From contig NZ_AUCK01000013.1 of assembly GCF_000429725.1 (NCBI RefSeq), positions 38,785 through 102,784 of the forward strand: DNA of 64,000 nucleotides. The letters run 5' to 3'. The notes under the pieces are model-generated. The model did no database searches and was not told the DNA's origin. It worked only from the letters and a program-made list of their open reading frames with translations. Origin of the DNA: Alkalicoccus chagannorensis DSM 18086. GTDB lineage: Bacteria; Bacillota; Bacilli; Bacillales; Salisediminibacteriaceae. Positions within the stretch are counted from its first letter, which is position 1. Each line of letters opens with the position of its first letter. Positions 26,114 to 34,134 of this stretch are shown piece by piece. A program made the position numbers and the translations under genes.

Positions 26114-27898
26114 TTACTCGCCGGCGAAGGTCGAGATGCTTCCTTTCAAGCGCTGGGCTTCTTTATAGGTACAGCGGTTATGAACGACTTCCAGTCCCGC
26201 ATCCTTGGCCAGGTTGGCTGCCTCATCGGAAATGACGCCTTCCTGCAGCCAGAAGATTTTCGGGTTGATCTGGATGGCTTCTTCTGCGAGTTCTACGGCA
26301 ACGTCCGGGCTGCGGAAAATCTGGACGATATCAATCTCGATGTCGTCCGGAATCGAAGCGAGATCCGGATACGCTTTCTCGCCGAGAACTTCGGTTTCTT
26401 TCGGATTGACTGGAATCAGCTTGTAGCCGAGCCGCTTCATCTTTCGGGCGAGACGGTAGCTCGGTCGCCCTTCTTTGCTGCTGAGTCCGACTACGGCGAT
26501 AGAAATCGGCCGCGGCGGCTCCACATCCCGGTTGGTCGATCCGGCAAGTGCCCAGCGGATGACACCTTCGTCATTGATGACGGTATTGTTCACTGTTTCT
26601 TCGTCGCCCGTTGCTTTACGCAGTGCCTGATCGAGGTCTTTTTTCAAGTCCTCGACGCTTTCCAGACCGACAGAGAGACGGATCATGTCCTCGGTGACGC
26701 CCGTTTTCTTCAAGTCATCTCCCTTCAGCTGCTGGTGCGTCGTAGAAGCAGGGTGGATGATCAGGCTTTTCGCATCGCCGACGTTGGCGAGGTGCGACCA
26801 GAGGGAGACGGCATTGATCATCGCTGCACCGGTGTCGCGGCCTCCGTTAATGCCGAAGTTGACGACTGCTCCGCCGCCGTAGTCAAGCACTTTCTTCGCA
26901 TTGTCGTGGGCAGGGTGGCTGGCAAGTCCAGGGTAGGAAACCCAGTCGACCGCGGGATGCTCTTCCAGGTATTCTGCGATGGCCAGGGCGTTGTCGTTAT
27001 GGCGTATCATGCGCAGGTGCAGGGTTTCCATTCCCTGCAGGAGCTGGAATGCGTTGAATGGACTCAGACAAGAGCCGAAATCCCGCAGCAGCTGCACGCG
27101 AAGTTTCATGCTGAACGCCAAGGTTCCGAAATCTTTTGCATAAACAATGCCGTTATAGCTCGGATCCGGTTCGTTGAACTGCGGGAATTTCTCCGATACC
27201 CAGTTGAAGCGTCCACCATCGACAACGAGTCCGCCGATAGACGTCCCGTGGCCGCCGATCCATTTCGTTGCCGAGTGAACGACGATATCGGCTCCCTGCT
27301 CAATTGGACGGGCGGTATACGGGGTAGCAAACGTACTGTCGATCACGAGAGGAATGCCTGCTTCATGGGCCACTTCCGAGACGGCAGGAATATCCAGCAC
27401 ATGCAGGCTTGGATTACCGATCGTCTCTGCAAATACCGCTCTCGTCTTGTCGTTGATCGCCTGGCGGAAGTGATCAGGATCTTCCGGATCAACAAAGTGC
27501 ACTTTAATACCGTATCGCGGCAGAGTCACAGCGAATAAATTATACGTACCGCCATATAAGTTCGTTGCCGCTACGATTTCGTCTCCTGCTCCTGCGAGGT
27601 TCAGTATCGTCAACGAAATGGCTGCCATGCCGGAAGAAGTAGCGACAGCGGCAACGCCGTCCTCCAGGAGCGCGATGCGCTTTTCCAGTACATCCACCGT
27701 TGGATTCCCAAGACGGCTGTAGATGTTGCCGGGTTCATCGAGCGAAAAGAGGCTTTCGGCGTGCTCCGTGTCGTGGAATAGATACGAGGTCGTCTGATAA
27801 ATCGGCACAGCTCTGGATCCCGTCGTCGGGTCTGGAGACTGGCCGCCGTGGAGAATCACCGTTTCTGGATCGTAGGTATGATATCGGTTGTCTGTCAT
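26114..27898 (-). CDS. metY: O-acetylhomoserine sulfhydrylase MetY fused to a CoA-binding domain
   Basis: 594 residues with two parts. Residues 1 to about 430 are a PLP-dependent Cys/Met metabolism enzyme with the MetY features TVILHGGQSPDPTTGSRAVP, IYQTTSYLF, and the PLP Lys in DIVVHSATKWIGGHG. Long insertions and SSGMAAISLT fit MetY rather than a gamma-synthase. Residues about 455-594 are a CoA_binding (YccU-like) domain: ISIAVVGLSSKEGRPSYRLA, YKLIPVNPKETEVLGEKAYP, FWLQEGVISDEAANLA, VVHNRCTYKEAQRL. MetY makes homocysteine from O-acetylhomoserine and sulfide. Start at 27898 has a GGAGGG site; the frame is open upstream. First gene behind two SAM riboswitches. Confidence 0.93.
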   Translation of the reverse strand: MTDNRYHTYDPETVILHGGQSPDPTTGSRAVPIYQTTSYLFHDTEHAESLFSLDEPGNIYSRLGNPTVDVLEKRIALLEDGVAAVATSSGMAAISLTILNLAGAGDEIVAATNLYGGTYNLFAVTLPRYGIKVHFVDPEDPDHFRQAINDKTRAVFAETIGNPSLHVLDIPAVSEVAHEAGIPLVIDSTFATPYTARPIEQGADIVVHSATKWIGGHGTSIGGLVVDGGRFNWVSEKFPQFNEPDPSYNGIVYAKDFGTLAFSMKLRVQLLRDFGSCLSPFNAFQLLQGMETLHLRMIRHNDNALAIAEYLEEHPAVDWVSYPGLASHPAHDNAKKVLDYGGGAVVNFGINGGRDTGAAMINAVSLWSHLANVGDAKSLIIHPASTTHQQLKGDDLKKTGVTEDMIRLSVGLESVEDLKKDLDQALRKATGDEETVNNTVINDEGVIRWALAGSTNRDVEPPRPISIAVVGLSSKEGRPSYRLARKMKRLGYKLIPVNPKETEVLGEKAYPDLASIPDDIEIDIVQIFRSPDVAVELAEEAIQINPKIFWLQEGVISDEAANLAKDAGLEVVHNRCTYKEAQRLKGSISTFAGE

Positions 27899-28010
27899 GA
27901 AAAAGCCCTCCTCAAATAGTTGAAAACCAAACGTGCGCGCAGCGGACAAGCCCGCCGTCTTTTTCCGTACAACGAACATGCAGATGAAAACTGATACATG
28001 CTTATAACCA
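27899..28010. other. metY leader downstream of the riboswitch, with a family A-like fragment
   Basis: GCGCAGCGGACAAGCCCGCCG (27937-27957) and GATGAAAACTGATACATGCT resemble the 3' half of repeat family A. Lies in the leader between the proximal riboswitch terminator and metY. Confidence 0.4.
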
Positions 28011-28169
28011 AAAAAATCTCTATCAAAAGATGATAGAGAGATGCTGGTGCAGGCAGTCCCTCTCATCTTTCAGAGCTGTCTGCTCTGTGGAATTGGCACC
28101 TTCCCAAGCTGTGCTTGATGGTTGCCGGGCTTCATCGGGCCAGTCCCTCCGCCTCTCTGGATAAGAGAT
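28011..28169 (-). promoter_or_regulatory. SAM-I riboswitch, proximal of two in tandem
   Basis: Minus strand: aptamer at 28060-28169 begins CTCTTATCCAGAGAGGCGG, contains GGCCCGATGAAGCCCGGCAACC and GGTGCCAATTCC, and closes with GATGAGAG. The terminator at 28017-28041 has arms TCTCTATCA/TGATAGAGA and is followed by seven T residues (28016-28011 region). It is complete in itself. Confidence 0.95.
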
Positions 28170-28336
28170 ATATTTAATTCTTAGTTATTCGCTGTGTTTT
28201 GTTAGTTTTATTGATTAATTTGAATAGTAACATCATTCGATCTCCGGGTCAAACATTCACCGGAACTTTCTGAACATTCCCCCAACAAGAGCAGTGCGCG
28301 ACGCTGTTTCCCTCGATGAGAACTTTACTACCACAT

Positions 28337-28507
28337 AAAAAACCTCTCCCGGTCGATAAGCCGGAAGAGGTCTGCTGCTGATGCTGCATCTCTTATCTCC
28401 CGGATCTCGTGTCGATCCGCTGGAAGTAGCACCTTTCAAAGAGGATCGCTCTTTGAGGCTGCCGGGTTTCGTCGGGCCAGTCCCTCCACCACTCTGGATA
28501 AGATATT
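28337..28507 (-). promoter_or_regulatory. SAM-I riboswitch, distal of two in tandem
   Basis: Minus strand: aptamer at 28391-28507 begins ATCTTATCCAGAGTGGTGG, then GGCCCGACGAAACCCGGCAGCC, GGTGCTACTTCC, and closes with GATAAGA. Two core positions differ from the other two S-boxes in the window (GATGAA to GACGAA, GGCAACC to GGCAGCC). Its own terminator (28342-28371; ACCTCTTCCGG/CCGGGAGAGGT, then TTTTTT) follows. About 170 bases separate it from the proximal copy, with no gene between. Confidence 0.92.
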
Positions 28508-28616
28508 TGGTTGTTTGTTACAGATGACTATAGCACAGATAGAGAAAACGTGCCAAGTTCTTTTTCATGTAACCGTTTTCTTCTATTATATAGTTACTGC
28601 CTGCACGATTTTTCCG

Positions 28617-28656
28617 CCAAAAGCGTTCCGGTCTCCGATCAGGAGGCCGGAACGCT
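28617..28656 (-). terminator. Terminator of ilvD
   Basis: Stem AGCGTTCCGG/CCGGAACGCT with a CTCC/GGAG inner pairing, then CTTTTGG on the minus strand. It lies about 65 bases past the ilvD stop. Confidence 0.75.
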
Positions 28657-28720
28657 GACGGACGTTCGAAAAAATACCCGCTGCAGCTGCTCCATGCCCC
28701 CTGCCGGTCAGCAGGCCGGC

Positions 28721-30418
28721 TTACTGATCCAGATCTGCGTCTGTCACGGCGCCGCGTGCGGAGGAAGAGACGAGCTTCGCGTACTTGGCGAGAATGCCGG
28801 TTTTATAGCGCGGTTCTGGTGCCGTCCACGCCTGACGACGGCGCTCCAGCTCTTCCCCGCCGACTTCCATATTGATTTCCTGTGTTTCGGAATCCAGCGT
28901 CACGGTGTCGCCTGTCTGCAGCAGCCCGATCGGTCCGCCTGCAGCTGCTTCCGGCGCAATGTGACCGATCACAAACCCGTGGGAGCCTCCAGAGAAGCGT
29001 CCGTCTGTCAGCAGGGCGACCTTCCCGTTCAGTCCACGGCCGACAATCATCGCGGTGATGGACAGCATTTCCGGCATGCCGGGTCCGCCTTTTGGACCGA
29101 CATTCCGGATGACGAGGACATCTCCCTCCACAATTTCTCCAGCTTCAATGGCCGTCGTCGCATCGGCTTCGTTGTCATATACTTTCGCAACACCTTCGAA
29201 GCGGCTGATCTTCTGGCCGGACATTTTGGCTACTGCGCCGTCCGGAGCGAGGTTCCCTTTCATAACGACGAGCGGACCGGTCTTTTTGAACGCATCTTCC
29301 ATCGAACGGATGACCTGCTGGCCTTCTTTGAGTCCAGGAGCTTCGTTCAGGTTCTCGGCAAGCGTCTTTCCCGTAACGGTCAGGCAGTCGCCGTGCAGCA
29401 GACCTGCTTCGAGCAGCTCCTTCATGACGGCCGGCACACCTCCGACTTCATAGAGATCCTGCATGACGTACTTGCCGCTCGGCTTCAGATCGGCAATGTG
29501 CGGCACCTTTTCCCGGACACGCTCGAAGTCATCATAGCTCAAGTCGACACCGGCCGAGTGGGCCATTGCTGTCAGGTGAAGGAACGCATTAGTCGATCCA
29601 CCAAGGGCCATGACGACGGTAATCGCGTTCTCAAATGCTTTCTTCGTCATGATGTCCCGTGGATAGATGTCTTTTCGGAGCAGCTCCACCACAAGCTCGC
29701 CAGCCTGCTCACATTCTTTTTCCTTATAGTCGTTAACGGCAGGTGTCGAGGAGGAACCCGGAATGCTCATGCCGAGCGCTTCCACGGCAGAAGCCATCGT
29801 ATTCGCGGTGTACATGCCGCCGCAGGCTCCCGCTCCCGGACACGCGCTGCATTCCACACGGTGGAGCTGAGCATCGTCAATCTGACCTTCCTGGTACTGT
29901 CCAACCGCCTCAAACGAGTTGACGATATCGATGTCTTTTCCGTCCAGTTTCCCCGGCGCAATGGTACCGCCGTACACATACACGGCCGGCAGGTTCAACC
30001 TTCCCATCGAGATGATGCAGGCCGGGGTCGTCTTATCACACCCGCCGATAGCAACGACGCCGTCCATACGCTCCGCGCCGACGACCGTTTCGATGGAATC
30101 GGCAATCACTTCCCGACTCGGCAGGGAATAGTTCATGCCTTCATGTCCCATGGCAATGCCGTCTGCCACGGTAATCGTATTAAAAATCATCGGCGCACCG
30201 CCGCCGGTATCGGCTCCAGCCTTCGCCTTTCGTGCAAGGGCATCAATATGTACGTTGCACGGAGTCACCTCGGACCAGGTGCTGGCTATACCGATCATCG
30301 GCTTTTTAAAATCATCGTCCTCGAATCCGACAGCACGGAGCATGGAACGGTTTGGCACCCTGTTGGCCCCTTCGCTGATTACTTTACTGCGGATACGCAG
30401 ATCTTTTTCTTCACTCAT
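28721..30418 (-). CDS. ilvD: Dihydroxy-acid dehydratase
   Basis: 565 residues; dehydrates the dihydroxy acids in valine, isoleucine and pantothenate synthesis and carries an Fe-S cluster. Cluster Cys are in [17 protein letters not shown] and [16 protein letters not shown]; the C-terminal [20 protein letters not shown] is diagnostic. AAAGG with 8-nt spacing favours the ATG at 30418; another ATG at 30427 overlaps the ribosome binding site. It is monocistronic here, away from the ilv-leu operon. I see no T-box upstream. Confidence 0.96.
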   Translation of the reverse strand: MSEEKDLRIRSKVISEGANRVPNRSMLRAVGFEDDDFKKPMIGIASTWSEVTPCNVHIDALARKAKAGADTGGGAPMIFNTITVADGIAMGHEGMNYSLPSREVIADSIETVVGAERMDGVVAIGGCDKTTPACIISMGRLNLPAVYVYGGTIAPGKLDGKDIDIVNSFEAVGQYQEGQIDDAQLHRVECSACPGAGACGGMYTANTMASAVEALGMSIPGSSSTPAVNDYKEKECEQAGELVVELLRKDIYPRDIMTKKAFENAITVVMALGGSTNAFLHLTAMAHSAGVDLSYDDFERVREKVPHIADLKPSGKYVMQDLYEVGGVPAVMKELLEAGLLHGDCLTVTGKTLAENLNEAPGLKEGQQVIRSMEDAFKKTGPLVVMKGNLAPDGAVAKMSGQKISRFEGVAKVYDNEADATTAIEAGEIVEGDVLVIRNVGPKGGPGMPEMLSITAMIVGRGLNGKVALLTDGRFSGGSHGFVIGHIAPEAAAGGPIGLLQTGDTVTLDSETQEINMEVGGEELERRRQAWTAPEPRYKTGILAKYAKLVSSSARGAVTDADLDQ

Positions 30419-30607
30419 GATTGTCATCCTTTCTGGCGCTGCGTGCGATTGGTTTACAAGCTTTAACCTATATCATAACGAGTTTTCCACGGCCATGCAA
30501 TGAGTTTTCAGAATTCGCCGCGTTTTCTGAAACAGCAGACTGAGCGTTGCCCTCCCTTGCCGGGGCAGGTAAACTGGAAATGGAAAGCAGACTAAAGGAG
30601 TGATTGG

Positions 30608-31963
30608 ATGAAGGCAGTACAGCAGTATCTGGCGGATCATGAAGAGCGCCTGCTGAAGAAACTGGAAACGTTTCTTTCCCTGGAGAGCATCAGCACGGAT
30701 CCGGAAAAGACACCGGAAATGGAAAAAGCCGTTCGTTTTCTGACCGACTATCTGGAGGAAATCGGATTTACGACGGTAGAACGCCGCGAGACAGGCGGCC
30801 ATCCGCTCGTTTATGCGGAGTATAAGGCCCCGGAACCGGCTCAGACGGCGCTGTTCTATGGTCATTATGATGTACAGCCGGCAGACCCGTATGAACTGTG
30901 GGACAGCGCTCCATTTGACCCCGAGGTCCGCGGCGGCCGGTTGTATGCACGCGGTGCCAGCGACGACAAAGGACAGGTGTTCATGCATCTGGCTGTGTTT
31001 GAGGCGATGATGCAGACCGAAGGCAGGCTCCCGTGCAGCGTCAAGCTGCTGATTGAAGGAGAAGAAGAGATCGGCAGCAAACACCTCTATCCTTTCTTGG
31101 AGAACAACAAAGAGCTCCTGGAAGCAGACTTCTGCCTGATTTCGGATTCCGGCATGGTCGAAACCGGAACGCCGACCATCATGTACGGCCTTAAAGGCTT
31201 TACCGGCCTCGAGGTCACGCTGCACGGCCCGGACCGGGACCTGCATTCCGGCCTTTACGGCGGCGCAGTCAAGAATCCTGCGATGGCGATGGCACAGCTG
31301 CTCGCCGGCATGAAGAATGAAGACGAAGTGGTCACCGTAGAAGGGTTTTATGAGGACGTCGAAGCTCTCGAGGACGACGAGCGCAGGCTGATGAATGAAG
31401 CACCGGGAGAAGACTACCCGGTATCTACCGGTATCCCGGAAACAGCACCGGAAAAAGGCTACACGGCGCAGGAGCACACCATGGCACGTCCGACCCTTGA
31501 AGTGAACGGCCTCTTCAGCGGGTATCAGGGAGAAGGCACGAAAACCATTATCCCGTCGAAAGCAACAGCAAAACTGACGTGCCGGCTTGTCCCCGGCCAG
31601 GATCCTGCCGTGATTCAGGACCTTCTCGTTTCGCATATCGAGCAGCATACCCCGGCCGGCGTCCGGGCAGACGTTCGACGCGAAGCGCTGTCCGCAAAGG
31701 CGTATAAAGTGAATCCGGATCATCCGCTGATCAAGAAGGCGGCAGCCAGCTACACGGAAGCATTTGAAAAAGAGACTGTCTTCGTCCGGCTCGGCGGGTC
31801 CATTCCTGTCGTAGAAACGATTGACCGCCTCTTCGGCATGCCGGTCGTTCTGATGGGCTTTGGTACGCCGGAAGATAACCTCCATTCGCCGAATGAGAGT
31901 TTTCCGGTGTCCCATTTCACAAAAGGCATGCACGCCCTCGCGCACTTTTACAAGCAGATGTAA
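30608..31963 (+). CDS. M20-family metallopeptidase (dipeptidase-like)
   Basis: 451 residues, cytoplasmic. M20 motifs: metal ligands in ALFYGHYDVQPADP and ARGASDDKGQVFMHL, the catalytic Glu and ligand in IEGEEEIGSKHLYPFL, and the late His in NLHSPNESF. The dimerisation lid domain (GLEVTLHGPDRDLHSGLYGG) marks the dipeptidase / succinyl-diaminopimelate-type branch. Start ATG 30608 follows AAAGGAG. It is divergent from ilvD and followed by a strong terminator. Exact peptide substrate unknown. Confidence 0.92.
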   Translation: MKAVQQYLADHEERLLKKLETFLSLESISTDPEKTPEMEKAVRFLTDYLEEIGFTTVERRETGGHPLVYAEYKAPEPAQTALFYGHYDVQPADPYELWDSAPFDPEVRGGRLYARGASDDKGQVFMHLAVFEAMMQTEGRLPCSVKLLIEGEEEIGSKHLYPFLENNKELLEADFCLISDSGMVETGTPTIMYGLKGFTGLEVTLHGPDRDLHSGLYGGAVKNPAMAMAQLLAGMKNEDEVVTVEGFYEDVEALEDDERRLMNEAPGEDYPVSTGIPETAPEKGYTAQEHTMARPTLEVNGLFSGYQGEGTKTIIPSKATAKLTCRLVPGQDPAVIQDLLVSHIEQHTPAGVRADVRREALSAKAYKVNPDHPLIKKAAASYTEAFEKETVFVRLGGSIPVVETIDRLFGMPVVLMGFGTPEDNLHSPNESFPVSHFTKGMHALAHFYKQM

Positions 31964-32038
31964 GCTTCATCAGGACGAGAGACGTTCTGTCGGAACAGCG
32001 TCAACGTCGCTTCTCTTCCAAGAAGCAAGGAACCGATG

Positions 32039-32069
32039 AGCCACGCCGGGACAACATCCCGGCGTGGCT
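32039..32069 (+). terminator. Terminator of the M20 peptidase gene
   Basis: 13-bp stem AGCCACGCCGGGA/TCCCGGCGTGGCT, 5-nt loop, then TTTTGTTTC. Confidence 0.9.
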
Positions 32070-32222
32070 TTTGTTTCTGCCTTCTGACAATAAGAAGCAG
32101 GGAGACAGCAGGCTCCGTGTATCTCCCATGCTGCATGAACAGCTCTCTGCTTCAAGCACCTCCCCCTTGCAGTATTATACCCCTTATGGTATATTGCGAG
32201 AAGCAATGAATTGAGGTGGGAC

Positions 32223-32864
32223 ATGATGAACGAAGCTTGGATGATCGGCCCTCTCCTGGTACAGCAGGCGTGGCTGTATGTCATAGCGGCTTTTGCTGCC
32301 GGCTTCCTCTATCTCCACTGGGTGTCACCCGTGGACGATAAAACGGTGAGGGAGGAAGTATTTTCTCTCTTCTTGTACGCGCTGCTCGTGCTGTTTTTCG
32401 GGAGCATCTTGACGCAGTGGAACGTAACGATGGCCGATCCACTGGCGGCGGCTGTCTATCCTCCCGGTACTGGGGAGATCATGCTTGCTGTTGGGGTCTT
32501 CGTTGTTCTCGTCTTCAACTTTCAGGGGAATACCGCCCTTCTCCTGCAGGGAACGTCTTACGTGCTGTTTGTCAGTACGGCGGTCTATGCTTTCCTGGCA
32601 CCCCCTGCCGGCATTCAGACGGCAGGCTTCACGCACCCTGCTGGTCTCTACATCATGGCTGTCAGTCTCTTCTTTCTCGTCCTGCTTCACACGTATAAGC
32701 AGGGAGCGGCATTTCTTGTTCTGTGGGGCCTCAGCATGGCTGCCGCACATCAGGCAACGGTCGTAACAACCTTTTTCCTGACGCCGGCAGCAGACTACGT
32801 CTATGTTGTGATTAGCGCCGGAGCTCTCGCAGGCTACTGGCAGCAGAGGAGGAAAGCGACATGA
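32223..32864 (+). CDS. Multi-pass membrane protein of unknown function, paired with a ResA-like gene
   Basis: 213 residues, about seven hydrophobic helices, no Cys residue at all. Start at 32223 or 32226 behind GAGGTGGG. Its stop overlaps the next start (ATGA), so the two are translationally coupled. The partner is a membrane-anchored thioredoxin-like protein, for which the usual electron donor is CcdA; this protein lacks the CcdA cysteines and is not CcdA. It contains LYLHWVSPVDDKTVREEVFS and a charged C-terminus. I do not recognise the family. Confidence 0.75.
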   Translation: MMNEAWMIGPLLVQQAWLYVIAAFAAGFLYLHWVSPVDDKTVREEVFSLFLYALLVLFFGSILTQWNVTMADPLAAAVYPPGTGEIMLAVGVFVVLVFNFQGNTALLLQGTSYVLFVSTAVYAFLAPPAGIQTAGFTHPAGLYIMAVSLFFLVLLHTYKQGAAFLVLWGLSMAAAHQATVVTTFFLTPAADYVYVVISAGALAGYWQQRRKAT

Positions 32865-33382
32865 AATTCACGGTAATTGTGATACTGGCTGCGCTGATGA
32901 TGAGCTGGACCTTTTACAGCTACATCCAAGAGGAGAGTCCTGAAATGCAGACAGAAGAAGGACTCGACCAGGGAGACCTGGCACCTGATTTCGAATTGAC
33001 CACCCTCGAAGGGGAAACTGTTCAGCTGTCTGACTTCCGCGGCAGTCCGGTCATGCTCAATTTCTGGGCGACGTGGTGTCCCCCCTGCCGGGCCGAGATG
33101 CCGGATATGCAGCAGGTGTATGACGACGGAGACCTGGAGGTGCTTGCCGTGAACTTAACGTCTTCTGAGTCATCAGCAGACGATGTGTCCACGTTTGTGA
33201 CCGACTTCGGCCTGACGTTCCCGATTTTGATGGATGAGGAGGCGGAGATCTCGGACTTGTACGAGATTCAGCCTGTGCCGACCTCCTATTTTATTGACGA
33301 AAACGGAAGAATTCAGCAGGCTTCCTATGGACCGGTCAACGAGGAGCAGATGCGGCAGCAGGCGGAGATGCTCGGAGACTGA
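32861..33382 (+). CDS. ResA/TlpA-like membrane-anchored thiol-disulfide oxidoreductase
   Basis: 173 residues. An N-terminal membrane anchor (VIVILAALMMSWTFYSYI) precedes a thioredoxin fold with active site NFWATWCPPCRAEMP and cis-Pro in YEIQPVPTSYFIDENG. This is the AhpC/TSA-Redoxin form found in ResA (cytochrome c maturation) and StoA (spore cortex). Coupled to the upstream membrane protein by a 4-base overlap, with AGGAGG before the start. Function beyond extracytoplasmic thiol reduction is open. Confidence 0.88.
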   Translation: MKFTVIVILAALMMSWTFYSYIQEESPEMQTEEGLDQGDLAPDFELTTLEGETVQLSDFRGSPVMLNFWATWCPPCRAEMPDMQQVYDDGDLEVLAVNLTSSESSADDVSTFVTDFGLTFPILMDEEAEISDLYEIQPVPTSYFIDENGRIQQASYGPVNEEQMRQQAEMLGD

Positions 33383-33478
33383 GGCTTTCCGCTGCATGCG
33401 GCCTTCCCGAGCAGCGGACGAAGAGGGCCGTCTTCTTTCACGAAACACTCCTTGCTCAGCTGGAAAGGAAAAAAGGCT
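33383..33478. repeat. Family A-like fragment downstream of the ResA-like gene
   Basis: CTTCCCGAGCAGCGGACGAA, then GGCCGTCTTCTTTCACGAAAC, matches the 3' half of family A. Only this part is recognisable. Confidence 0.4.
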
Positions 33479-33506
33479 TTGCGGCAGGAGCCGTATCGCT
33501 TATACT
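33479..33506 (+). promoter_or_regulatory. Predicted sigma-A promoter of the GNAT gene
   Basis: TTGCGG (33479-33484), 16-nt spacer, TATACT (33501-33506). Confidence 0.5.
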
Positions 33507-33515
33507 AGAGGAAAC

Positions 33516-33550
33516 AGAGGATGCGGATCGAGCCGTATCCTCTTTTCTTT
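33516..33550 (+). terminator. Hairpin and T-run between promoter and GNAT gene
   Basis: 11-bp stem starting AGAGGATGCGG, 6-nt loop, ending CCGTATCCTCT, then TTTTCTTT. It could terminate the upstream ResA-like transcript, or act as a leader attenuator of the GNAT gene, since the predicted start site is near 33513. Confidence 0.65.
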
Positions 33551-33571
33551 GGCTGTAAAGGAGCTGGCTCT

Positions 33572-34102
33572 ATGGATGATGTGCTTCAGGATATGACCAT
33601 CCGTCCGATGCAGGAAAAGGATCTGCCCGTACTGGCCCGATGGCTGCAGCAGCCGGAAGTCTTCCGCTACTACGGCGGAGAGCCGGCAGCACGAGAAGAA
33701 GTTGACAGCAAATACCTTCCGAGAATCCGAGGCGAGGAGGAGATCCCCGTCTACATCATCGATTTCCGGTCTTCCCCAGTCGGCTTCATGCAGGTATACA
33801 CAGCCTCTTCCGACGTGTACAATGCTGGAGGATACCCTCCGGATACGATCCTCTTCGGGATGGACCTGCTGATCGGTGCTTCGCGGATGAATCAGGGACT
33901 CGGCACAGCCGCCGTGTCTCTGATGAGTGATCACCTGCTGGCTTCCGGTGCCGATGCGGTCGTGCTCGATCCTGAAACGGATAACTCCCGGGCCCGGCGC
34001 AGCTATGAAAAAGCCGGCTTCCGCCTCGTCGGCAGGATGGATGCCGGGCGCCTGCTGCTGATGGCAAAATCAACGCCATCTTCTGCACAGGATGAACGCT
34101 GA
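33572..34102 (+). CDS. GNAT-family N-acetyltransferase
   Basis: 176 residues, acetyl-CoA-dependent N-acetyltransferase. DMTIRPMQEKDLPVLARWL opens the fold, the acetyl-CoA loop is in GASRMNQGLGTAAVSLM, and VVLDPETDNSRARRSYEKAG is the C-terminal beta-bulge region. The layout resembles aminoglycoside 6'-N-acetyltransferase and RimJ-like enzymes; substrate cannot be told. AAAGGAG with 8-nt spacing gives the start at 33572; the frame is open upstream through the leader hairpin. Confidence 0.85.
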   Translation: MDDVLQDMTIRPMQEKDLPVLARWLQQPEVFRYYGGEPAAREEVDSKYLPRIRGEEEIPVYIIDFRSSPVGFMQVYTASSDVYNAGGYPPDTILFGMDLLIGASRMNQGLGTAAVSLMSDHLLASGADAVVLDPETDNSRARRSYEKAGFRLVGRMDAGRLLLMAKSTPSSAQDER

Positions 34103-34134
34103 ATAGAACCAACGAGAAAAAGGAGCGGACATAC

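Noticed and set aside
28257..28439. Small gene between the tandem riboswitches
   Set aside because: Overlaps the distal terminator and aptamer, and has no ribosome site.
28511..30466. 651-codon open frame on the plus strand
   Set aside because: Antisense of ilvD; ilvD has full family motifs and a ribosome site.
30419..30607. T-box leader upstream of ilvD
   Set aside because: No AG-bulge, specifier stem or TGGNACCGCG motif could be found in this short interval.
30473..31945. 490-codon minus-strand frame
   Set aside because: Antisense of the M20 peptidase.
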